Source: Aurelia coerulea (taxonomy: Eukaryota; Cnidaria; Scyphozoa; Semaeostomeae; Ulmaridae). Taken from it: a DNA stretch of 64,000 nt. Location of the stretch: contig CM076949.1 in NCBI GenBank assembly GCA_039566865.1, positions 4,679,501 through 4,743,500 on the forward strand. Direction: 5' to 3'. Below the pieces are notes generated by a model that was not told the DNA's origin, ran no database searches, and saw only the letters and a program-made list of their open reading frames with translations. The position numbers were made by a program, and so were the translations under genes. Positions 11,875-24,242 of the stretch are shown one piece after another (within the stretch, counting starts at the first letter, position 1; each line of letters begins with the position of its first letter).

Positions 11875-12462
11875 ATGTCATCGTTTTGTTGTGGTCTGAA
11901 GAATTCTCGAAGAAGGAAGCAAAGGAGTGAATTGACAGAAAGGAATACTTCTTTGAAGATAGAGTTGCCTATTTATGGATATTTACGCATCAGGAGCTCC
12001 ATTGACTCTGCGAGCGCTGAAAAGATCTATCGCACCATGATAATGCCTGTTTTTGGATATTGTGGTTCACTGTCCCTCGGATGGTCTTCATCATACAAGA
12101 AAAGAATTGAAAGTCTTGAGCGTAGAAGCCTTGATGTTATTAGATCGACCAAGGTTGCATCTGTCAGCTTGCGTGTGCCTAGTATCGAAGCAGGAGTGAA
12201 AAAGAGGTCCTGTAATTTGGTGTTTGATACCTTACAAGGCAATGTCTGTGATGCAATGAAAGATTACTTCGTTATAAATGCTCATGGAAAAAATACCAGA
12301 AACGACCAACATCTCGTTAAGTTGCCTCAAGTGAAAACAGAATTTGGACGCAAAGGTTTTTATTATCTGGCAGGAAAAGAATTTAATGACTTACCACTAA
12401 GTGCCAGAAAGATTGAATCTAGAATTCTTTTTAGACGATTTTTAGAAACTCATTTTATTTGA
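11875..12462 (+). pseudogene. LINE reverse transcriptase, carboxyl-terminal fragment
   Basis: A 195-residue open frame matching the region after the RT catalytic core of CR1/Jockey-type LINEs. Residues ~45-90 have the pattern SIDSASAEKIYRTMIMPVF-GY followed by a series of basic and leucine residues (SLERRSLDVI). Residues ~145-170 have the typical HGKNTRND-LVKLP...FGRKGFYY-AGKEFNDLP signature. The catalytic (Y/F)xDD box and endonuclease are missing, so this is a 5'-truncated copy. It is followed by an AT-rich 3' region and an (ATT)n tract. Confidence 0.75.
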
Positions 12463-12606
12463 TGTAAAAATATTTTATCTTTGGATTGGACTGTATTTGA
12501 CTCTTGTAATTAGTTTTTAGATCTTTTACCATTAATTTATTAAGTATCAGGACCCTAATGATAACAGTATGTATTGTACTGATAGGTTATCCTGTTAAAA
12601 CATTCG

Positions 12607-12674
<68 letters not shown>
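12463..12674 (+). repeat. LINE 3' tail and (ATT)n microsatellite
   Basis: After the stop, ~140 bp of AT-rich sequence leads to a pure ATT tract at about 12606-12674. A simple-repeat tail directly after the RT frame fits the 3' end of the same retrotransposon insertion, later expanded by slippage. Confidence 0.7.
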
Positions 12675-12679
12675 GGTAT

Positions 12680-13494
12680 TTCAAACTTTAAAGTTAAGAT
12701 AGAGAGGTTAACATGACGACTGTGTCAAGTATGTTATCTGAAGGTCGATTGCTATCAGAAGCTTGATTACCACCCAGGTGAAGCTTCTGGTACAGGATAA
12801 GGAACATGAGTCTCTCTCAGCTTTTAGAGCCACTCCCTGATAAATCTATCGAAAATACTGGAAGCATGTTTGAATGATGACGTCTCAAGTTTGGTATCAA
12901 GAACATCAAGTTTTAGAGAAAGTCCTCCCGTTGGAAAATCACCAAACTTTGATACGCAGCCGATCCCAAATTTTCTTTTTTTGTCAAATAGATCAAGAAC
13001 CAAACGATTTTCTTAAACATAGCTGATCTTGTAATTTGGCTTCCTGGGCTGCCTTTGTAGGGCTGCCTGGTTTTGAATCATACTCCATCCAAGCACTAAT
13101 AATTGCCATATCAATTTCTTCGTGCATATTAAGCTTTTAATTTGGTCATAAATGATAGTCTAGAAAGAAACGCACACTATCATTGAAGACATAGAGGACA
13201 CTAAAGAATTTGAAAGGGTTGATTCTCAGGCAAGAATGACTATTTTTCTTAAAACGTATAGTAAGGTTTTTCATCGTGTAATTTTTTACCGTGTATTACA
13301 GAGAAAAAAAAAATCGATCATTTTCAAAAAAATAGAAATGGAAAATTTTATCAAAGTATTGATAATCGAATTTTGATGATTTCTTTAAACCGGAGTACTC
13401 CTTTGGGGCAAGTATTATTGCATTAAAATAGTCCAAAGAAAGAAACATGAATGAGAATGGAGAAAGTTGCCCACATAGCTAACTCGGATATATC
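12680..13494. other. No gene recognised
   Basis: AT-rich DNA without recognisable gene, array or RNA. Confidence 0.35.
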
Positions 13495-13496
13495 TA

Positions 13497-15629
13497 CCGG
13501 GTGAATCTATAAAAGGCCCGGTGTTTTAAAGGCTACTGCTACCTGAATATATAAGTTCCCAAAAATGCTTACCTTACAGAGATAAATTTTTTTTTTTTTT
13601 TTTTTTTTCTACATTCCATTAAAAATTTACAATACAAATTTACTAGTTACACTACTTACAAAATACTTTACTACACTACGAGACGATGCCACTAGATGCA
13701 AAATATCATGACTATTCTGTGGCATCACGAAAAACTAAGACAATAATACATGGGAAAGCAAAAGAAAGAAAACTACATTCTGTCTCAAATTAGACATAAG
13801 GTGAAAAATTGTCCGCGATAACAACAGACAAGATGCCTGCCGCCGTTATGGAAAATTTTGCGCTATCACAAATCTCACCTCATATATAATTTGAGACAGA
13901 CTTTACATACGATAGTTAATTAAATAATTGGTGGCTTACTAGGGGGATGGGGGCGAGATACTTTATTCAAAGCGACCAGTACTATGTATAAAACGTATCG
14001 TCAGCTCAAGGATACTCCTATTCAGTTCATTTGGAAAAGTCTTATCGCCGTACAGTAAGATTTGCAACAGAGCTTCATTTGCAACATCTGCATATCCAAA
14101 TGGTCGTATAAGAATGGAGATACCAGCGAGGAGATCAGCCCTTTGAACACCAAAAGAGGGGCAGCGCAACAAGAAGTGTTCCGTATCCTCGATTCCATCG
14201 TTACTTGGGCACATTGGGTTTATTGTATCTCTAAAATTGTGTTGAAATTTGTGAAAGTTTAACTTGCTGAGACCAACCCTGAGTTGAGTAAGATAAGACA
14301 GGCCCTTAGGGTTATGAATCCCAAATACAGATTTTGTAGGGGGGCGGATTATGGATAGTAGCTTTTTCTTAAAAACAGCAACAGAAGGTGACAATCTAAT
14401 TTCAGGATCAAGTTTATTCCACTCAGACAAACAGTGAGGATAAAAACTAGATTTATATTTTTCTGTCCTAGCTCGTATTTGCCCGATTGTGTCACGCTCG
14501 CGAAGTGAATACTGGACCTGTTGAAGTGGTGGCATTGGGTCCCTTGTGTAGTCTGGGGTTAAATTATTTATTATTTTATAAAACAACGTAAGACGTCTGC
14601 TCCATCTGCGGAGGCTTAGAGATTCCCATCCAAGGTCAAGGTACAATTTTTCTCGAGACGTTCCCCTCCAAGCTCCGGTTACGGCTAAGGCAGCTGAGTA
14701 TTGCACAGACTCTAGTTTCTCCATTAAACTTGATAAGGTGGTACTACCAGTGAAGTCACATACTTTTGGTGGATTATGGTAAATAACATCTCCGTAATCT
14801 AAATGGGGTCGAACATAGAGCTTGTATAGTTCATTTAGGGTATGCCTAGGTAGATATCTTGAGAGGAATCTCAACATACCAATACTTTTCCTTGCCTTTG
14901 AGATGGCAGCTTTTATATGAGCAGAGAAAGACAAAGTCGCGTCCAAGGTAATTCCGAGATGTTTATGTTCAACAACTTTCATGACGGGTATGTTATTAAA
15001 TAATATTACTGGATGGTCAATTTCTGATTTTTTTTTTTGAAAAGATTAATTCAACTGCCTGCTTCTGTGGATCAGGATTAAAAGACATCCTCCAATCATG
15101 AGCCCATTTCCTCACCAACTCCAGGTCGTGGTTCATGTCACTGGCAGCTATGTTTGAGTCTTGAACTATAGTGAACAGTGATGTATCATCTGCAAAGAGC
15201 TTAACTTTGCACTTTAAGTTCTCAGTCAGGTCGTTTATATATACAAGGAATAAATTGAGAACACTTCAGCACGTGCTGTCCTCTTGGGGAATGAAAAAGT
15301 CTTCCCCCTAATATTAATACCTTATTCAGAGGGATTCCATTCTCCCGAGAGGACAAAATGCATGAATGCAAAGTGTCATTACTGCTAGGAACGAAAACAA
15401 AGGGAAATTTTGTCGGTCGTTTTCCTTCGTTTTTGCAGGTTTTCGAAAGGGGCTTTCTGTAGGAAATCTCTCATATCGATGGGAAGGAATGGCCGATTAA
15501 AGCTACGCAAATTACTGAACCTATTTGAACATATCTGAAATAAAACAAGACAGTTTTCAATATTATTGCTTAGATATTAAGGGAGCAGCATTTTTTCAAA
15601 CGCCGGGGCCTTTTTATTGACTCACAAGG
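13497..15629. mobile_element. Mariner-like MITE split by a LINE insertion
   Basis: The left end reads TA-CCGGGTGAATC and the right end GACTCACAAGG-TA. Reverse-complementing the right end aligns it with the left over ~70 bp (ATAAAA-GGCCCGG, TGTTT, CTGCT, AATAT). The right half (15264-15629) matches the right half of 58648-59259. The middle (13587-15262) is a LINE copy, so the original element was about 450 bp. This places the LINE insertion later than the MITE. Confidence 0.75.
13587..15262 (-). mobile_element. 5'-truncated CR1/Jockey-like LINE with poly(A) tail
   Basis: On the minus strand the order is: an RT piece with VLNLFLVYINDL, the catalytic FADD box (15185-15196), then a long frame (14982-13963) with the post-catalytic LGITLDATLSFSAHI motif, the YVRPHLDYGDVIY block and a carboxyl Cys/His segment (CPSNDGIEDTEHFLLRCP). 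The tail ends in 22 T on the plus strand (13587-13608), the poly(A) end. A T11 run at 15028-15038 separates the FADD frame from the long frame, so a frameshift has occurred there. The endonuclease and most of the RT fingers are missing. Copies of the same 3' end lie at 21035-21680 and 63355-64000. Confidence 0.88.
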
Positions 15630-15639
15630 TAGAAATTCC

Positions 15640-18600
15640 ACATTGAGTTTGCAGGAAAGAATAGTAAATGAAACGCTACACTGTTTCCAAAAAGCATTAA
15701 TCCATGTATTGTTGAAGACAGATAAGAACATTTGATATCTACATAAGTTGAGATTTTGTTAAAGAAGATAAGAAATAAAAATGAAAATCTGTGCAAGGAA
15801 AAAATGTGATATCAGAGCAAAGTTTTAAAGGCGATTTCACTTAGCTCTGTTGTTGTGAGCTGCGAAGCCACTTTACGCAGCATTTGCGGACATTCATAGT
15901 GGAAACAAGAAGATTTAAGATTTCCAAAGCACCGACTTGCCAGTTTAACGGTACAGGAATCGTTGAAAACGGTAACGGTTCCGACGTCATAAACTTTGTA
16001 AACAGCTAAAGAGACAGAGGTTTAAAGATTCTGAAATCACGAGTTATTCACATTAGAAGCGTCGTTCTTGGCGTATTCCGGGTAAGAAAGAAGCGTGGCA
16101 ACACATCGCCAAAGCGACGCACACACAATTGGATGAATTGAACTCTATCACACAGTACCGCATTGCACTATGTACAAAATCGACTCAATTTTGCAGCACT
16201 GGACGACAATTAGTAGCGAAAAAGCGAGGTTATGCAGTAATGCAAAGTTGTTAGTAATCATTGAAATTTTCTTACAAATAATGCAATTTTCTACAAGCTG
16301 AAATTTCTTGCGTATGAAGCGAATGAATGTATCAGAATTTATTGTGGTATTCACTCGATCAGTAACATTTTGAAGAAAAAAAGAGGACATTTGCAATGAG
16401 ATGAGAAGAGAAACGAATGGATAAATGATAACTGCTCAGACTCCTTAGATACTCTAAAGATTTCCAGATCTCTTTAAGAAAAACAGATTTGCATATCATA
16501 TACTCATGTCACAAGCTTTCAAGATTTTGAAGATATACCTGCCGATAGTCATGAGTTACCAATGCTGGATTGTCGTGAATGACAACTTTCGTTTATATAC
16601 ATTCACTACAAAAGTTTACAGTGACGAATCACCATACCAAAGACACTATGAACTACTATATCAGAGTACAAGGATGATACCATTGGGAGCAAAATATCAT
16701 GACTGCCCCCTTGCATTTAACATAGAGCTAAGATACAACTAACCATACAATTACAAAATGCTGCTTGCTTGATTATAGAAACGATTATAAAAAAAACACG
16801 GGAAAGAAAACATTTAAGGAGAGAGAGGAGATTTACAAGTTTTTATTACTACTTATTCAAAACGTTTGGAGGCCTGGATATACTCTAGCGTTGCTGTGAG
16901 CATTTTTGCATTTGAATCAAACGATAGCTGTTCATATGGCCACAGAGGATGATTTTAGCAACTTAACTTCTAAATGCCAGACTCTCAAACGCAACTCTTT
17001 TGAAGAAAAGCAAAGAAAAAGGATTTATAGGCTGGCTTTATTCTTAAGATTTCATGGCTGTAAGTAGTCGTTCCTACCTGATATCAATTTGCTGCAGGAC
17101 AGTGCATATTCTTGTTTAAAGAGTATCGAAATGAAAATGAGAGAACAAATTTAAAAATTAAACCGTTAAAGAAATGACATTCTAAGGAGATGTTTAACTC
17201 CGCCTGAAAAACTCCAGTCTTATTCTATAGTAAATTTTTAAGAAAATCGAGATTGATGAAAAAATTCACAGATTCGCTAACTAATGAGATCACTTAGGAA
17301 TTTCCACAAGAAACGAAATCTTATGCAATGAGTCTTATCTGAAGTTTTAATCTCTAGTACACTAAAATTCTAACCGTTGAGGGAGATAAGAAAAAGCAGT
17401 GTAAAACTCGTAAAAATATTGTCAAACTTACGATCTTCAATTTCCAGTTGATTTTGTGAATTTATGCTCCAATTACTTCTACATTGAGATGTCACAGCAG
17501 CCAGGATTCTCTTCAGGGAACGGGTCCTCAGATGCACTGAAAAAGATGTTCGGAGATTCATTTTTGCTGAATGAGAGAACGTCAGAGATATATATGCAGC
17601 CTTGTTTCTTTTACACAAATCAAGAACTGCGTTTGATTCTCAGCTCTGTTAGCAACTGTATCAATGCTAGTGCATACTTTAAAACTCTGTAGAATTACAC
17701 AACCATTCAGTATGGTGACATGATATATACTAACACCAACTGTAAGTTTTCGATACTATTTCATTCGCTAAGCTGAGATAAGATCGGCCTCCTAATGAGA
17801 CTAAAAGAAGACTGGAGCCTATTGTCAGGTCTTCTGAATATTAAGTAGCCACACACGATGTTCTATGTGTCCTCTGGAAGATACCGCATGTAATGGATGA
17901 AAGCATGCAAATTCTAATCAGTACATGATCTAGGAAGGTTTCTCGGAGGCAGATCTTGCAGCGCCCTGGGCCGACAGGACTCCAGATTACTACCCCCTCA
18001 GCATCTTATTACTGTGATGTGACCAGCCTGTTTTTCTACTGTGCAAAGTTTGTAAGTGTTGGAACTATTCTTTATATTAAAGCTATCTTTTTTTAGATCT
18101 TGCAACCCCCTGGTCTTACAGGATTCAAGATTATTACCCCCCCCCCTCAGAATCCCATTCCTGTGACCCACCTGTTCTTCCTCTATGCAAAGTTCCTAAG
18201 TGCTGAAACCGTTCTTCGCAGCTATCTTTTTATTGAAAATCTCCCTTCGCCCTTCAATTTTGTACATCATACAGACTTCTCCCCCTTGCACAATAGATAT
18301 GGCTTTGTTCATTGACATAGAGTTGGAGAGTTAGGTCTCTAGGTCAGGTTTCGTTTCTTTCTTTCGTTTTGTTCTGCTGTTGTGACCCTCGTTCCATAGC
18401 AATACATTAAATTTCCAAGCGACCGAACCATTCTTGACTGCTGTCTTCATTCTGTGAAAACTCCCGTTCCTGTCAAATATCGACCAATATACATACCCCC
18501 CATCCATGATCAATATATCAGTTTCCCTGCAGAGGTAGATATCTCTGACTTCTGGTGTTTTAGCATTCATGCTTGCCCCATTTTGTTTTCCCCCCACCCC

Positions 18601-18900
18601 ACTTCCTTAGAAGTGTGCTAAATTTAAAGTGCCTGAAACGTTCTTCATCACAACTTTTGTTCTGTGAAAACCCCCATTCACTGCTATAAATCTTAAAGAC
18701 TTTTCCTCTTACATCATTTGAGCTCCCAAAGACCCCTTTAGCATTTTATTATCGCTCCCCCTTTTTTTTATGAATTCTCGAAATGCTTCGATCCTCCTTC
18801 ACAGCCTTTCATAGTTACCCTAACTCGCCAGAACCCCCTATTTTCGTCGATCTACACATTTCCCCCCTTTTATGATCAATACAATTGGGTATTTTCTAGC
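15640..18900. other. No gene recognised
   Basis: About 3.2 kb of AT-rich DNA. The part from 17940 to 18890 is richer in C-runs (CCCCC blocks near 18130, 18590, 18755), with loosely repeated phrases such as TGTGCAAAGTT and TCTGTGAAAAC that hint at an old tandem repeat. No protein family, RNA gene or clear terminal repeat was recognised. Confidence 0.4.
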
Positions 18901-18904
18901 AATG

Positions 18905-20110
18905 CATTAAGTTGTATATTTGTTGATTTGTTTCTTAAGTGTATAAACAACATCGGCTATGTCAACCAGTTGGTAACTAACACTAACTTCATGCAGGCAA
19001 ACGAAGTTTATACAATGATTTCTATATATTCTTAGAAAATACCACAAGATATTGGTGGGAGAATGAAAATGCTGATCATAACAGTTCAGAAGTTTCCACG
19101 GACGTGACTTATTCCTTGCCATTCATTTGTTTCAGTTAGGTGCTTAAAACAGAGGCGATGTCTCGGCGATGTCAAGCCATACGTTGCTAAAACTAACTTC
19201 ATAAAGACACACCAAAATACCTCAACACGGAGGCCTCCGGAGGGTGGGAGCATAAAAATGCTACCCATTACAGTTTAAAAGTTTCCTCAGAGGTAGGTTA
19301 TTCCTTGCCATCATTTGTTTACAGTTAGGTGCTTAAAACACCGGTGATGTCAAGCCATACGTTACTAAAACTAACTTCATAAAGACACACCAAAATACCT
19401 CAACACGGAGGCCTCCGGAGGGTGGGAGCATAAAAATGCTACCCATTACAGTTTAGAAGTTTCCTCGGAGGTAGGCTATTCCTTGCCATTTATTTGTTTA
19501 CAGTTAGGTGCTTAAAACAACGGTGATGTCAAGCCATACGTTACTAAAACTAACTTCGTAAAGACACACCAAAATACCTCACAAAGAGGGTGGGAGCATA
19601 GAAATGCAAATCATTAGAGCTAGGAAATTTCCTCAGAGGTAGATTATTCCTTGCAATTCATTCGTTTACAGTTAGGTACTTAAAACATCGGCGATGTCAA
19701 GTTTTTCGTTGCTAAAACTAACTTCGTATAGATACACAAAATACCTCAACACGGAGGGAGTCGGAGCATAACACTGCTGCTCATTACAGTTTAAGAGTTT
19801 CCCTCTCAGACAATTCCCTTGCAATTCATTTTGTTACAGTTAGGTGCTTAAACATCGGCGAGCTTCAGGCTAAGTGGCTAATACCAATTTTGCACATCAT
19901 ATCAAGTGCTATGCGTCATATAGAAAATACCTAAATTAGCTAGGACGAGGGGGCATGAAAATACTAAATATTAAAGCTAGGAAGCTTCCTCGCAAACGGA
20001 TCTCTCAGATTATTTCTTTGCCATATATTTGTTTGCAGTGAGGTACTTAAACATCGGCAAAGTCAAACTGTGCGTTGCTAAAATTAAATTTGTATGGGCA
20101 AATCAAAACC
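18905..20110. repeat. ~178-bp tandem repeat, about 7 units
   Basis: The landmark GATGTCAAGCCATACGTT(G/A)CT followed by AAAACTAACTTC recurs at about 19171, 19349 and 19528 (spacing 178-179). Diverged versions are at about 18960, 19695, 19862 and 20061. Central units are almost identical (ACGGAGGCCTCCGGAGGGTG) and the outer units are degenerate, as expected for unequal exchange. No coding potential is apparent. Confidence 0.88.
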
Positions 20111-21030
20111 ATTTGATACACTTAAGAGTATTTAAAATTAAACAATAGGACCTGCCTCGCATATTCAAATATATCCCATCGGCTTACAGCTATTCTTACT
20201 TGAAGAACCACTAAACATAACAAATATTAACTGATTGGATAACTGAGAATGAAATGAGATGTCTAAACATGTCCAATAACTACCATTTGAATTATGGGAA
20301 AATTCGAGCGTTAGATACGCAGTTGAAATGTCATGGGCTACGAGATATATTGAAGTAAATGCTGTACATGTTTGTTTTTCTAATGAGCAGGAGGCCAGCC
20401 TACAGTTTTAACCTCTCATATCGTCCAACTCTACAAATGAACTCTACATGGTTCTATCGTTAAATCGTGGCTTTAAAACGCGAGTTAATGTTTCCTGTAG
20501 TATTTAATTTCTTCATTGAGTCCCAGAGTTCTTAATTGTGTCTTGAAGCCTGTACTCCCAACTGCTCTGGCTGCAAAGTCAGATGATTACGCCACTGCGA
20601 CTTAATACTTCCAAGTCGAGGAGCACAGGGAAAATGCCCTTGGTAATAAGACTGGTTGATTCTGACTATTTTTTAGAAGAGAGGAAGACAGTAACGATTT
20701 ATTTTGACTTTCTCGTGCCATAAGTCAGCAACCGCTTGTCAGATTGATCCAAATAAGGTCTTAAACTCTAAAAGCTTCTTCATAGAAAACACAAAAAATG
20801 GGGCACATTTGTTGGGATGTCATGTAAAAGAAGTGTGTAGCAGCAAACAGAACCATTTACGGCGAGTAAAAATTGCTTCTAGCCTCTACCTGAGATTTAT
20901 TTCTTATTCATATCAAATATTTACAATAATCTTACTTTCTGCTGTACTTGTCTAATTACTATGTGACACCACAGGGACGATACCAAGAGGAGTGAAAGAC
21001 GATGACTACCCAATGGCCAACACATGAAGA
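20111..21030. other. No gene; carries one dispersed repeat segment
   Basis: At 20647-20760 a segment (GGTTGATTCTGACTATTTTT ... GACTTTCTCGTGCCATAAGT ... AAGGTCTTAAA) matches 8605-8710 and 24243-24310, so it is an interspersed repeat. The rest has no recognisable feature. Confidence 0.45.
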
Positions 21031-21034
21031 CACA

Positions 21035-21710
21035 GACACAAATGTTTAACTACATACAACTACACTACAAACGATTAACACTGGTTACACTAGTTACACT
21101 ACTTACAAAATTACTCTACAAATTACTCTATTAATAAACTTACTCTACTATACATAAAAGCTAAACAGGGGCTATGGTGGTTGTGGAACTTGCAACGGAC
21201 TTTGAGATTTTCTAATCAAGTCGACCAATTTGGTGGATAAAATTTAAAATTAAAAGAAATATGCTTTTATTGAAGTCACTAGGAAGGATCTGATCAACAT
21301 ATAATGAAATGTGCACCAAAGCCTCGTTTGATCATTGATATATCCATTTGGTTCTAAAAGAGCTAACACTCCAACGAGAAGATATCTTCGTGGTACTTCA
21401 AAGGAGGGGCAGAGCACCAGAAAGTGTTCCGTATTCTCGATTTCATCGTTCGAAGGGCACAATGGGTTTATGGTATCCGTAAAACTATGCTTGATGATGT
21501 GAAAGTTTAGTTTTCTGAGACCAACTCTCAATTGACAAAGGTGGAAGAAACCTATTGGGTCATATGCTAAAAAGGGTTTGCAGGAGGTCGGATTATTGAG
21601 AGAAGTTTTTTCGTCAACCTGAGATTGAGACAGCACTCGCCATATGTTGCTGTTCGTTTCTTCAAGTAACAAAGTTCAATAAAATTTTGGTTTCCTAGTA
21701 TGAATAATTG
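21035..21710 (-). pseudogene. LINE 3' end, second copy
   Basis: The minus-strand frame 21672-21250 has LRKLNFHIIKHSFTDTINP then CPSNDEIENTEHFLVLCPSF, the same Cys/His carboxyl block as the LINE at 13587-15262. The following region (21035-21180) shares the 3'-UTR phrase TAGTTACACTACTTACAAAA with 13640-13670. It has no RT core and diverges at both ends of the frame, so it is a short, old, dead copy. Confidence 0.8.
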
Positions 21711-23530
21711 ATGAATCAATTTCATTTTGTCAATAAATCAATGTTGTAATCAAACCAGCCGTAGGATGATAAAATACCAGACGATTCATTGCTATTTCTT
21801 GTCGTGGCACCAAGATCGGATGATACGATTTTGCCAATTTTAAAAGCAACTGATTCAAGACTTATTCACTGTTGTAATTACTCAGATATAATCGTAAAAT
21901 GTTTTGAAATTGCAATTAGTGAATATTTGATTTTCTCGTGAATTAGGATGTCCATGGGCTGCCACAAGCGTGGGCAGATTTCTACGTAATAGGTAACTCA
22001 CAGCAAATTTTATCAAAATGGCTACAGGGTGTGTTACGCTGATCACCCAAGTCCCTTATATCCCTACGATGAACATTGCTCAACAAGGACTCATACCGAG
22101 CGAGTAAAAAACTCGTGCTATTATGGCAATTTTTTTAGACTGACTTTTTTCATTTTTGAACGCTCTTTTGGGACGAGGCATGGTGGTTGGCACCATACAC
22201 ATGGCACCATACACAGTCATGCACAAAGTATACAACAAAATAAAACGCCATAAGAACTTGTTCGAATTTGATGTTGACCAACGGATACTCGAAGCTCTAA
22301 GCAGAGTTTCAAGGAACTTTGCCGGACAGAACAAAGTCTTACTAACAAGAATACCATGAAAACAGTTTGCGACCGTGTCAAACCTTGTACGGAGGTACTA
22401 TTTTGCTGCTTTCGCTAAGCATTAACTGATGTACTGTAAAGTTTTCAAATCAATGTGCTTCATTTCAAAAATAGGAATGCTTGTGTTTTTCTGCCTAGGC
22501 CCTTGTCGAAACGAGGCAGTAATAGTCATTTGAAAATGATGGTGTTTGATTACGAGTCGTAGTTAGGAGTGTCCGGCAGCTTTTCAATAGCGATAACTAC
22601 GGCCATATTATCAGTCTACTCCTGGATGTCTGACCACGTGATTCACTTCGCTATCCTTGGGAACATGCATAGTGCGCCTAAAATATCTTTACATAGCTAG
22701 GAATCCTCCAGCCCACCGACAATAAATTACTGAAAAAATAGGAATAGGCACTTGGAACAACACTGCCTTCAATTAATTTAAAAGCTGCACCAAGCGCCAT
22801 AATCCATTTAACTTGAAAGTAAAAACAGCTGATCAGTTACTATACTAAACGCCTTTTGTAACTTTTTAGGCTGAACCAAATCAACTAAATCACCCGTAGA
22901 GAGTATTTCACATTGATGAGAGAAAAAAGCTGTAACTTCCTTCACCAGAAGTGGTTCGTCACTCTAGTGACCATGTCAATATAGAGTTACAATTCCTGCT
23001 TTATTGAAGCATAAATGAATTTCCTTGGGCTGGGTTTGATTCATGGACTAAGGTTATTCAATGACGTGCATACAGGTAAAGCGATCTGTAAAGCAGGTTC
23101 CATAAATCTTCACACACACGCCCAGATGCTATTGACATATTTTTGAAACTTTCTCTTCCGCTAAAGGCAATTTATGCATCCTTAGAATTCTCCAAATAGC
23201 TACATTTGATTCCCCAAGATCGATTCAATTAATCGAAAAGGCAAGGCCACGATACCAACGTCGATCATCAGATCCGAAGATGCTTGCAATGACGAATAAA
23301 TAAAAAGGTCGGTAGGCCGAAACACCGCAACACGACGAAGAAACAACAGCAGAATAACCCTGTGAATTTATAGAATGAATCTATATTGCCAATAGTTTCT
23401 TTGTTCTCAAAAAATTCAAAATCAAGTAGATACTGCCAGGAAGGGTGTTAGTGCTGCTTTGGAATTCTTTTTTCCACGTTTTACAAGGGGGCCATGTTAT
23501 TCCTAAACATAGGTTCCAAATCTTTAAAAA
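21711..23530. other. No gene; one solo end of the TAGCC...AGTCT family
   Basis: At about 22545-22615 there is a diverged copy of the hairpin-bearing 3' end of the TAGCC...AGTCT family (CAATAGCGATAACTACG ... ATCAGTCT). Overlapping short frames at 22029-22359 show no recognisable protein family. Otherwise nothing seen. Confidence 0.45.
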
Positions 23531-23532
23531 GG

Positions 23533-23985
23533 CTGGTGTAAAATTGAGTTATCTATTTCTTTGAAATGGATGGCTTCAAAGAGACTTTAGCTAATTCTCT
23601 ATAATTCTACCTTTGGACTTTTCTGAAATCTTTAATATCTTATGAATTAGAGTTTTTTTCTTCCTTTTCAAGAATTCAAGAAGATTTTCAAAAGAACTTA
23701 AAACCATCGTAATTTCTAAACTGTTTGATGCAACATAAAGTAATTTCGAAGAAAACCATAGTTTATGAATGCCTACGATATGGTATCGAGCAAAAGTCTG
23801 TCACTCATTTGGTTTATGATTTAGAAATTTGATGACGTCACATCCTCAAATGAGTTGAAATGTAAGATACGCTGTAATTTCCAAAAATATTCAAAATTTC
23901 TGGAATGTCCACGGTAGAATTATAGATAATTATAAAGTTTCTTTCAAGCCATTCAATCAGAAGAAATAAGTCATTGACTTTTACA
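23533..23985. repeat. Inverted repeat with ~115-bp arms
   Basis: The left arm (23533-23655) and right arm (about 23873-23985) share GTGTAAAA, GGCTT(C/G)AAAGA-ACTTT, CTATAATTCTACC and GGAC-TT in inverted order. The spacer is ~215 bp. This fits a decayed foldback transposon. Confidence 0.6.
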
Positions 23986-24242
23986 CCCACCCTCTTACGC
24001 TGAGTTAAAGATGTGGAACTTATGCTGTATTCCTAAATGATGACCCCCATGATGACACGATAACCTTCCCTGGATACCAGACTCTCTGAAATAAAGTGGA
24101 ACAAACTTAATTTGAAATAGTCTGGTACCAAGGGTAACAATAACCCTGAGCTATTTTCAAAATGTAGAAACAATGCAAATGTATCGCTGGAACCCTTTCT
24201 TTGACATTATTGGAAAACAAAGGAGGTGCTGTTATTGAAATA

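Noticed and set aside
18100..18900. C-run region as a G-run transposon
   Set aside because: There are C-runs but no inverted ends or target duplications; probably a decayed tandem repeat.
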